64,000 nucleotides of DNA, taken from contig JBBKWB010000160.1 in assembly GCA_037968755.1 (NCBI GenBank), forward strand, positions 9,317 to 73,316, in the 5' to 3' direction. This DNA is from Woeseia sp037968755 (GTDB lineage: Bacteria > Pseudomonadota > Gammaproteobacteria > Steroidobacterales > Woeseiaceae). Below the pieces are notes generated by a model, which searched no databases, was not told where the DNA came from, and was given only the letters and a program-made list of their open reading frames with translations. The position numbers and the translations under genes are program-made. Shown here in pieces: positions 44,570 to 51,739 of the stretch (position 1 is the stretch's first letter; every line of letters begins with the position of its first letter).

Positions 44570-45807
44570 CCAGCGGCACCCGGAGTCTCTCGCCATTTCT
44601 GGATGCGGTTCCAGAAGAGTTCTGTGAACTCATCAATCTCGTGTTCCGGGTAGAGCGCAGTCACCTTTTGGCGAATGGCATCTTTTACAACGTCCGTGCC
44701 GAAGAACTCGTGTGCGACCGCGTCCAGGTGACCAAGGTGTTTGTCGCAGAATTCGTAAAATTCATCCGCGTTAAAACGCTTCTGTGCAATAGCGACGTAT
44801 TCGTTCAGCTTGTCTTCAAACGGCAAGTCTTTGTCGGCAATGCGGTAGTACTTATCCCAATCGAGATTCGTATCGATCTTGCGTTGCGTAGCCGCGCAAA
44901 AGATTGACCAGCGCAGGTTTGCCTTGATCAGCCAGGGGAAATGAAAGTGCAGGGACGTCACCTGTGAGTCCGGACAGGCATTGGCAAAATCGATCGGGTA
45001 CCAAATTCCGCCACTCCGCAACGATTCGCAGGAATTGAAGTCCCAACCAAAGAAAGCGTTGATTACCATTGTCATGTTGGCGAGCAGGTTTTCATCCTGG
45101 GTGGACAGAAAATCGACGTCCATCTGGTAGCGGTCGTGCAGCGGTGCATCCGGATCGTAGTTAACGCAATTCCACTGCGGCCCGAGACCGATACAACGTA
45201 CAAAGGCGTCGTGGTTGGGGACGCCTTTTTGCAGGTGCATGACGCGTGTGCCACTTGAGTCATACGCCTTCTGCAGTGCTTCGCGGTCTTTGATCGCGGT
45301 GACCCCAACCCACGCGCCACCGTCATACGGTTTCATGAACTGCGGGTAGCCAATCTTGTCGCCGATGGCACCGAGATCGAACAGTTTGGCGTACTGCCGC
45401 AAGGTCGACTGCAAATCAGCGGACTCAGCGTACTCTTTTGGCGGTATCAACCAGGTATCAGGAACCGGGAAGCCAAGCCGCATCATCGCGCAATAGGTCG
45501 TCTGCTTTTCCATGGATTGCAGAGTCCATGGGTTATTGAATACGTACAGGTCGTCGCTAATGATGGATTTCTTTATCCACTCGCGCGACGTGTGATACCA
45601 ATGCGTGAGGCGATCAACAACAACGTCGTAATTGCACGTTTGCTGTAGGTCGAATGGCTCTATCAGCACACGTTCGACCTCGAAACTGACTGAATCGCCG
45701 CCAACGGGAATCGACAACTCGAGCTTCTTCATCAGGGCTTCGTAACAGATCGGCCAGCAAATATCGGCGCCTAGCGAAAGACCGATACGTCGTGTCTTGT
45801 TTGCCAC
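44566..45807 (-). CDS. Divergent ATP-grasp-fold protein, 413 residues
   Basis: A 413-residue protein with an ATP-grasp-like core different from the other four. A phosphate-loop-like 'GYPQFMKPYDGGAWVGVTAI' follows 'TYCAMMRLGFPVPDTWLIPP'. 'VMHLQKGV' provides the hinge, and 'GGIWYPIDFANACPD' occupies the metal-site position with D-x-x-N in place of E-x-N. The N-terminus 'RIGLSLGADICWPICYEALM' is like glutathione-synthetase/RimK-type leaders. The C-terminal 100 residues are helical and Asp/Glu-rich. It shares an ATGA overlap with the esterase downstream. Function is unknown; the fold assignment is moderately secure, the activity not. Confidence 0.78.
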   Translation of the reverse strand: MANKTRRIGLSLGADICWPICYEALMKKLELSIPVGGDSVSFEVERVLIEPFDLQQTCNYDVVVDRLTHWYHTSREWIKKSIISDDLYVFNNPWTLQSMEKQTTYCAMMRLGFPVPDTWLIPPKEYAESADLQSTLRQYAKLFDLGAIGDKIGYPQFMKPYDGGAWVGVTAIKDREALQKAYDSSGTRVMHLQKGVPNHDAFVRCIGLGPQWNCVNYDPDAPLHDRYQMDVDFLSTQDENLLANMTMVINAFFGWDFNSCESLRSGGIWYPIDFANACPDSQVTSLHFHFPWLIKANLRWSIFCAATQRKIDTNLDWDKYYRIADKDLPFEDKLNEYVAIAQKRFNADEFYEFCDKHLGHLDAVAHEFFGTDVVKDAIRQKVTALYPEHEIDEFTELFWNRIQKWRETPGAAG

Positions 45808-45894
45808 AGTTAATCTCCTCGAAGGCCTGCTCTCATTGCCGCGGCAGGTACCGGTCCACTATAGACGCGACAGCCTGCGCTTGTCGAAACGGAT

Positions 45895-47031
45895 TTACTC
45901 GTAAACCATCCATACCGGGCCCGGAAACAGCCAGGAGAGGCCGTTGCGTTGTCGGTCACGCCAGTTTTCCCAGTTATGTGCATCGCGCGCCTCTTCGAAG
46001 CGTACCTCGATGCCCTGTTGTTGCAGTCGCGGGATTAATGAGCGGTTCTCGTAAATCAAGGATTCGTAGATGCCGCAACTCATGTATATCTTGTCCGCGG
46101 GACAGCCCGGACGCTCACGAAATTCATTCACAAATTCCACAACCGGATCAAACACGGGGCCGCGTTTGTGCCGGCCAAGGTCGCTGAATGCGAATGAACC
46201 GGATTGCAGGAACAGGCAGCCGAACAGTTCGGGATAGCGCCATGCAGCATGCAGCGAGGCGACCCCACCGAAGCTGGCGCCCATCAGGCCACGAGCTCCT
46301 GGGTCGTCCTGCAGCGGGTAGAGCTCATTCATGGACGGCAGTAACTCTGCACCAATGAACGTGGCATGACGATCATCGCCGGAGTATTCGACCAAACGAT
46401 CCGGTGATTGCACCAGGGCAACAATCATCTGCGGAATCTCGAGCCTGTGGATCAGGTTATCGAGCACGATTTTCAGGTCCGCAAAATGCAAGTAATCGAT
46501 GCCATCGTGCACTATCAATAGCGGATAGCGCCGGTTGCGCCGAAAGCGCGCTGGCAGGTAAACCTGAAATTCACGTGTATCACCGAACGACTTACTGGCG
46601 ATGCGGCGAGTTTCGAGTCTGCCGGGACGCGCATCGGGGTCATACAACGACCACTGCGGACGGCGATAACCGGCGCCCTGGCATACGGAGTTCGCGCCGA
46701 AAGGATCATGCGCAAGAATGTCGTTAAGCGGGTCTAGAATCAGCTCGCGATGGCCGTCGCGCTCGACTTCGAGCTTGTACTCGATGCGTGAACCTTCGGG
46801 CAATTCAATGGTGACTGCCCAGAGATCGGTATCGTCCAGCAACTGCAAGGGTTGCGCAGTATCCAGTCCGGAAATCCAGCAACGCAAGAACACAGCGTCA
46901 GCGCTACCGCGATAAACGAAAGTGATTTTTTCGCCATCAACAAGCGGAAACACGGAGCGCTCAATAAAGGCATCAATGTCCGCCGTGGCAGGTGGCGATA
47001 GTTTCAGTAAGTGTGCCAGCGCCTTGTTCAT
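45895..47031 (-). CDS. Fes-like esterase with N-terminal E-set/CBM48-like domain
   Basis: A 378-residue esterase of the enterochelin-esterase/D-type family. Residues about 30-120 form an immunoglobulin-like E-set domain ('ITFVYRGSADAVFLRCWISG', 'WAVTIELPEGSRIEYKLEVE'), the fold shared with glycogen-binding CBM48 modules. The catalytic domain has 'REFQVYLPARFRRNRRYPLL', the nucleophile Ser253 in 'LMGASFGGVASLHAAWRYP', and a C-terminal His in 'EARDAHNWENWRDR'. No signal peptide, so probably cytosolic. The start overlaps the S51-like gene (ATGA at 47028-47031). In siderophore systems such enzymes cut catecholate esters; there are no siderophore genes here, and the company of glgA and ATP-grasp ligases suggests another substrate. 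Confidence 0.86.
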   Translation of the reverse strand: MNKALAHLLKLSPPATADIDAFIERSVFPLVDGEKITFVYRGSADAVFLRCWISGLDTAQPLQLLDDTDLWAVTIELPEGSRIEYKLEVERDGHRELILDPLNDILAHDPFGANSVCQGAGYRRPQWSLYDPDARPGRLETRRIASKSFGDTREFQVYLPARFRRNRRYPLLIVHDGIDYLHFADLKIVLDNLIHRLEIPQMIVALVQSPDRLVEYSGDDRHATFIGAELLPSMNELYPLQDDPGARGLMGASFGGVASLHAAWRYPELFGCLFLQSGSFAFSDLGRHKRGPVFDPVVEFVNEFRERPGCPADKIYMSCGIYESLIYENRSLIPRLQQQGIEVRFEEARDAHNWENWRDRQRNGLSWLFPGPVWMVYE

Positions 47032-47960
47032 CCGGGGTGAATCCTTTCCAGATTGCCGTCCACCGTCATTCGTCGTGCAAGCTCGCTACGCTGCAGTTCG
47101 CCGTCGTCAAACAGCAGCTGTGCGCCGCTGTCGAGTGTCACGCATTCGGCCGGTGCAAATCTGTGGCTGAAAAGGCCGGTACGAATTTTGTCGGTGGTGT
47201 GCAGGCGATGGCGAGCATCCGGCAGAAAAATGTAATTTGGAAGTAGACAAGTGCCGGGGCCGAGCAACTCAGGGTCGCGACGACCTTGCGGCAAGCGGTC
47301 GTGAAACAGGACGACGCGATCGCTCAACGCCATGCAGCCGGCGGACCAGGCAATGAGGTGTTTATTCTGCACCTGCAAATGAGTGCCAAACATCCGCAGG
47401 CGATTAAGCAAAATGACTACGTTGCCACCTGTGATGATGACGGACTCACAGTCATCCAATTGCTTGGCAATTGCTGCATGCTGTTCGGCAAGTGGTTCGT
47501 ATTGCTGGAACGTGTAGCGTTCATCAAACTCGTTGTTGATTGTTTGAACCCGATTCAGATGATGCCGGTCAAGTGAGCGCAATTGAGAGACGGCATGTCG
47601 TAGTTCGGCAGCGATCATCTCTTTGGAGCCCTTTGCACGCAGGGTCTGCCGCGCTGCCAGAGTGAGTTGCCGCAAGCGCATTTGGTAAAGCGATTGCAAT
47701 TCTTTGAGCTGATCCTGGCGTTCGCGGTAGGCCTGGCGCAGCGATGAATCCGTCGAGAACATTGATTCCGCGCGGCTATACAGCTGCAAGTCGACGAGCG
47801 GCCGTTGTACCAGCTCGCGGACGTCGTCTATATCGCCTTCGGCTTCCTGCCATCCGGCAGAGATGACTGCCATTTGGCCCGTAGGGAAGCCGGAGTGCTC
47901 GATCGCTTCGCCAAGATTGCGGATCGGACGTTGGGGTCCCAGCAAGAGTCGTTTGGGCAT
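47028..47960 (-). CDS. Peptidase S51-like (cyanophycinase/dipeptidase E fold) protein with helical insert
   Basis: A 310-residue type-1 glutamine amidotransferase-like protein. 'CESVIITGGNVVILLNRLRM' (GGN at 178-180) and 'LIAWSAGCMALSD' with Ser206 are the S51 family signatures: strand, GGN, and the Ser-Ala-Gly nucleophile elbow seen in cyanophycinase and alpha-aspartyl dipeptidase. Unusually, residues about 60-172 are a long charged helical insert ('ERQDQLKELQSLYQMRLRQL'), probably a coiled coil, before the GG motif. The charge-relay partners cannot be placed with certainty. It overlaps the Fes-like gene by four bases and lies eight bases after ATP-grasp C. It could trim Asp/Glu-containing peptides made by the ligases. 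Confidence 0.8.
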   Translation of the reverse strand: MPKRLLLGPQRPIRNLGEAIEHSGFPTGQMAVISAGWQEAEGDIDDVRELVQRPLVDLQLYSRAESMFSTDSSLRQAYRERQDQLKELQSLYQMRLRQLTLAARQTLRAKGSKEMIAAELRHAVSQLRSLDRHHLNRVQTINNEFDERYTFQQYEPLAEQHAAIAKQLDDCESVIITGGNVVILLNRLRMFGTHLQVQNKHLIAWSAGCMALSDRVVLFHDRLPQGRRDPELLGPGTCLLPNYIFLPDARHRLHTTDKIRTGLFSHRFAPAECVTLDSGAQLLFDDGELQRSELARRMTVDGNLERIHPG

Positions 47961-47968
47961 CGTACGAG

Positions 47969-49192
47969 TCAGGCCAGTTCGACGCGAATGATCTTCACGA
48001 TTTCCTGCAAGGCATGTTCGACGACCGCTGTTTCCGGATGACGGACGATTATATAGCCATCGCCTTCATAGCTATCCGATGGCGGTTGTCCCTCGTGCGG
48101 CAACTTCGCCTCGACAACGAGGTCGCCGAATCGTCGCTGTGCTTCATCCAGGCCGTGAATGTGTCGCACCCTGCCTTGACCCTGGCCGCGAATATAGGCA
48201 GCGCCGGCTGCATAGCGGCGCGGGGGCGGCTCGAACTCGTTGAACACCATCAAGCGCGGCCAGGCTCGGTAAAAATCGATGTCGTGTGCATACGAAAGTA
48301 GCGACGTAAACTGCGCGCCGGGTGGCCGTGCGCCAACCTCAGAAATGGCAATACGACCGTCGGCCATGCGAAACCACTCCATGTGGCTAAGGCCAGTATG
48401 TAAACCGAGTTCACGAACTCCGGCAAACGCGGCCGAGCGAATAGGCTCAAATTCGTGGCCGCTGATAGTCCGGGGCAGAATTACAGACCATTGAATCCAG
48501 GCATTCTCCATTACTTCCAGCGGCGACGGCATATAGCGTGAAATCGAGTGCCAGACCGGCGCGCCATTAATTACGATACTGTCGAATGAATACTCTGTTC
48601 CGTGTATGAATTCTTCATAAAGCGTCGGATATTGCGGCTGCGGAGGATAGCGATCGAGAAAGCGCGCGAGATCCGTTGCCTGATCCAGGCGGAAGGTACT
48701 CTTGCCGCCGGCGCCAGCTGGTGGCTTGACGACGAGTGGAAAGCCAACGTTTGCAGCAAACAATTCCGCGTTCGCGCGATCGCCTACCAGTGCATGCCGC
48801 GCGCATGGCAGATTCGCGCTGCGGAGTACATTCTTCATGCGCGATTTATCACGAAAGTTTAGAGCTGCTTCCACGCCGAGACCGGGGATGCCCAGCACTT
48901 CACGGGCGGCTGCGAGGGGCACCTGCAGCTGCTCAAGTGTTGCAATCAGGCTGCAAGCCTTGCCCAGTCGGGCCTCAAGCTGGCGCGTGGCGTCCACCAG
49001 CTGTTGCGCATCGAGTGCGTCGTCAACACGCCAATGTCCGGCAAGGCGCTCACGCAAATCAGCCGGCAACTTTTCAGCCGGCTCCTGGCTGATAATCGAC
49101 ACGTGTACGTCATCGAGGTGAGCCGCGCCGCGAACGAAACGCATGGTCGCGTCCATGAAAAAAGGCGCGGCGAAAACTACATGCTGTGGCAT
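47969..49192 (-). CDS. ATP-grasp ligase, paralogue C
   Basis: A 407-residue paralogue of the ligases at 39843 and 42617. N-terminus 'QHVVFAAPFFMDATMRFVRG'; core 'GFPLVVKPPAGAGGKSTFRL', 'TLYEEFIHGTEYSFDSIVIN' and 'HMEWFRMADGRIAISEVGARPPG'; C-terminus 'YIIVRHPETAVVEHALQEIV'. The Mg site is again E-x-G-x-R-P-P-G. The ATG at 49192, with GGAATA upstream, gives a length matching the paralogues; a longer frame to 49300 lacks similarity. It heads a three-gene unit with the S51-like and Fes-like genes and is divergent from the Kef-type antiporter (196-bp gap). The product is unknown. Confidence 0.88.
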   Translation of the reverse strand: MPQHVVFAAPFFMDATMRFVRGAAHLDDVHVSIISQEPAEKLPADLRERLAGHWRVDDALDAQQLVDATRQLEARLGKACSLIATLEQLQVPLAAAREVLGIPGLGVEAALNFRDKSRMKNVLRSANLPCARHALVGDRANAELFAANVGFPLVVKPPAGAGGKSTFRLDQATDLARFLDRYPPQPQYPTLYEEFIHGTEYSFDSIVINGAPVWHSISRYMPSPLEVMENAWIQWSVILPRTISGHEFEPIRSAAFAGVRELGLHTGLSHMEWFRMADGRIAISEVGARPPGAQFTSLLSYAHDIDFYRAWPRLMVFNEFEPPPRRYAAGAAYIRGQGQGRVRHIHGLDEAQRRFGDLVVEAKLPHEGQPPSDSYEGDGYIIVRHPETAVVEHALQEIVKIIRVELA

Positions 49193-49388
49193 GGATATTC
49201 CGGTTGCGCTGACAGGTTTGTCGCTTTGATTGGCATACTGGGTGATCCACTGCGGGGCTGGATGGCCGGGTGTCTGATGTATTGCACCCTGATTTGGCAT
49301 AGTACCCGTTTGCCACGGGTGAAGCAGCAGCGGCTGGGTTGGCCCTGTATGATCTGCTTAATCCGACATTCCCAGGAGCTTATGCGGG

Positions 49389-50573
49389 ATGCACATTGAT
49401 GCAACGCTACCGACAATAGTAGGCGTCATCTTCGCCATCATTCTGGTGGCGCTGGCATTGCGCGCTGTCGGCCAGCCGCAAATCGTCGGTTACCTGTTGG
49501 CCGGTGTTGCCATCGGGCCGCACGGACTCGCGCTACTCACTGACATTGACACGATCAGTCGCATCGGATCGTTCGGCTTGATCATGCTGCTGTTCTTTGT
49601 TGGCATGGAAGCCTCGCCACGGCACTTGCTCGGCCGCTGGCGCATTGCAATTGGCGGGGTCGTTTTGCAGCTCATCGCCAGTATCGTTGTTGTCTGGCTG
49701 ATTGGCGCGTTTTATGACTGGTCCTTGTCACGCGTGATCCTCACTGCATTTGTAATCAGCCTTAGCTCGACGGCGATCGTTCTTAAATTGCTGAAGGACT
49801 GGCATGAACTGGGGACGCAAACAGGGCAAAACGTGCTGGTGATTCTGTTGGCACAGGACCTTGTGCTCGTGCCGATGCTGATCACTGTCAGCCTGATGAG
49901 CGGTAATGGTGCTGACATGCAAACGCTGGGCGCGCAGTTACTCGGCGCCGCCGTCTTGCTTGGGCTAACCGCCTGGGTGGTGAGCCAGGAACGCGTGCAC
50001 TTGCCGTTTGCAAAGTACCTGCGGGCGGATCACGAATTGCAGGTATTCGCTGCGTTGTTTCTGTGTTTCGGTCTCGCCCTGATTTCCGGGCTGTTGCAAT
50101 TGTCGACAGTTCTCGGTGCATTTGTCGCCGGGCTAATCGTTAGCTCGGCGCGTGAAACCGACTGGGTGCACCGCAGCCTGGAGCCATTTCGAGTCGTGTT
50201 TGTAGCCGTTTTCTTTGTCTCGGTCGGCATGCTTATAGAACTGCCGTTCATTAGCAGGAACCTGCTGGAGATCATGCTGCTGGTTGCGACGATTGTTGGT
50301 TTCAATACCGTGATCAATGCTGCGGTCTTGAAGAGCCTCGGCTCGTCAACGCGCCGTAGCTTATATGCCGGTGCGCTGTTGTCACAGATCGGTGAGTTCA
50401 GTTTTGTCCTGATATCAGTCGGTTTGCACGTCGGCGTTATCGATCAGGACGTTTACCGAATCATGATTGCAGTCATCGCGGTCAGCTTGCTACTGAGTCC
50501 GCCCTGGATCACGCTCTGGCGAGTTGCGCTCGGGCATCCTGAAGGTAAGCCGGATCGCCCTAAGGTTGCTTGA
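49389..50573 (+). CDS. Cation:proton antiporter, Kef/CPA2 type, membrane domain only
   Basis: A 394-residue protein of about 12-13 membrane helices. 'QPQIVGYLLAGVAIGPHGLA', 'LIMLLFFVGMEASPRHLLGR', 'SLSSTAIVLKLLKD' and 'LLAQDLVLVPMLI' with the ion-binding Asp are the CPA2 signatures. The C-terminal RCK/TrkA-N nucleotide-binding domain of KefB/KefC (about 600 residues) is missing, so glutathione-gating as in E. coli cannot apply. It exchanges K+ or Na+ for H+. AGGAG lies ten bases before the ATG at 49389. It is divergent from the ATP-grasp C operon, which may or may not be functionally linked. Confidence 0.9.
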   Translation: MHIDATLPTIVGVIFAIILVALALRAVGQPQIVGYLLAGVAIGPHGLALLTDIDTISRIGSFGLIMLLFFVGMEASPRHLLGRWRIAIGGVVLQLIASIVVVWLIGAFYDWSLSRVILTAFVISLSSTAIVLKLLKDWHELGTQTGQNVLVILLAQDLVLVPMLITVSLMSGNGADMQTLGAQLLGAAVLLGLTAWVVSQERVHLPFAKYLRADHELQVFAALFLCFGLALISGLLQLSTVLGAFVAGLIVSSARETDWVHRSLEPFRVVFVAVFFVSVGMLIELPFISRNLLEIMLLVATIVGFNTVINAAVLKSLGSSTRRSLYAGALLSQIGEFSFVLISVGLHVGVIDQDVYRIMIAVIAVSLLLSPPWITLWRVALGHPEGKPDRPKVA

Positions 50574-50702
50574 TCCTGCTGCTGCCCTGGCATCGTCATT
50601 CCGGCGTATGGAACTTTTCAGTGGCGAGCTGGCGTAGCGCTTGATCGCCATGGCGTTTCGAAACGTTTTCGATTTCGCTTCGCCCGAACCATCGGCTGCC
50701 GC

Positions 50703-51440
50703 TTAGCTAGTGCCTGTTTCGCCAAGTTCGTGACGCAGCGCGCGAGTGGCCGTTCGGTGGATGACGAACGTTACGAGAATTATCATGGCGAGCCCGCTGG
50801 CGAGGATCAGCCGCCCGGTCCAGCTGTCGTCAATGCCCTGAGACCATAGATCTTCGACGTTGGCAGCGACGCTGCCAAGATAGGTGTAAAGCACAACGGC
50901 CGGTGTCATGCCCAGCCAGGTAGCCACTGTCATCCGGGCCAACGGAATTCGAGTCAGGCCGTAAATCACGTTGAGCAGGTTATAGGGCATCAGTAGTGAC
51001 AACCTGGTCAGGATGACGATCAAGAAGCCCTTCCGGGCAACGGCCTTGTCGATGGCAAGAAAGCGTGAATCGTCCGCGTAGCGTTGCAATAACCAATCCC
51101 TGGCGACAGTGCGCGCGAGGAATGCGCTGGCGCCTGCACCAAGGCCGGCACCAATCGACGCCAGTGGCAGGCCGACAGTCAGCCCGAACAGGAAGCCGCC
51201 GCTGGCGATGAGAACTGAGCCGGGAAGCATCGCCATCGTCAATACAATGAACGTGGCGATATACAGAACGGCTCCTGCGAGTTGGTGAGAGGCAACCCAG
51301 CTGCGTGATGCGATAAGCCAGTTGTCGAGCGGCAACGTCCAGATACTGAATGCAAGCGCTGCAACGAGAACGACACCCAGCAGCAGGCGTCGATGATTGC
51401 TGCGCTGACCCGCGCGTTCAATGTCGCTGACCGTGCTCAT
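50703..51440 (-). CDS. TVP38/TMEM64 family (DedA-like) membrane protein
   Basis: A 245-residue inner-membrane protein from the ATG at 51440 (an ATG at 51548 would add 36 hydrophilic residues; neither has a convincing Shine-Dalgarno). Family hallmarks are 'MAMLPGSVLIASGGFLFG', 'LPLASIGAGLGAGASAFLAR' and 'RLSLLMPYNLLNVIYGLTRI', the SNARE-associated/VTT domain with its conserved Gly-rich and Pro-Asn elements. Relatives are implicated in lipid scrambling and membrane-potential maintenance; the function here is unassigned. It converges with the Kef gene and diverges from the peptidase gene. Confidence 0.87.
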   Translation of the reverse strand: MSTVSDIERAGQRSNHRRLLLGVVLVAALAFSIWTLPLDNWLIASRSWVASHQLAGAVLYIATFIVLTMAMLPGSVLIASGGFLFGLTVGLPLASIGAGLGAGASAFLARTVARDWLLQRYADDSRFLAIDKAVARKGFLIVILTRLSLLMPYNLLNVIYGLTRIPLARMTVATWLGMTPAVVLYTYLGSVAANVEDLWSQGIDDSWTGRLILASGLAMIILVTFVIHRTATRALRHELGETGTS

Positions 51441-51739
51441 GCACGCTGGCCAGGCAGGGAGGCTGCGACGACCACGAGTCGAACGCTGGAATGCAAAGCG
51501 GTTGGGAGGGTCAAAAGGCGGTTCCGAGACAGTGCGAAACACGCTCATTGTGACCAATTAGCCACGGCGCTGCCAGTCCAATCCGCGTAGCTCAAGTCGC
51601 ACGGTGAATACTATGGAGATTGTGCGCCGTAGGCCCGGTTCGTGAGCGCGATTTGCGGCCAATGCGCCGCTGCCACGCAGTGGAGCGGTGCAGCACTATT
51701 TCTGTATGCTGTGCGCAATACGGAACCGAAGGTAATGTC

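Noticed and set aside
38276..49192. Reading the ATP-grasp cluster as siderophore biosynthesis because of the Fes-like esterase
   Set aside because: No NRPS, catechol or hydroxamate synthesis genes and no siderophore receptor adjoin it; the Fes-like protein has no signal peptide.
38276..49192. Reading the ATP-grasp cluster as cyanophycin metabolism because of the S51-like protein
   Set aside because: No cyanophycin synthetase (an ATP-grasp plus Mur-ligase fusion of about 870 residues) is present; none of the five ligases has a Mur-ligase domain.
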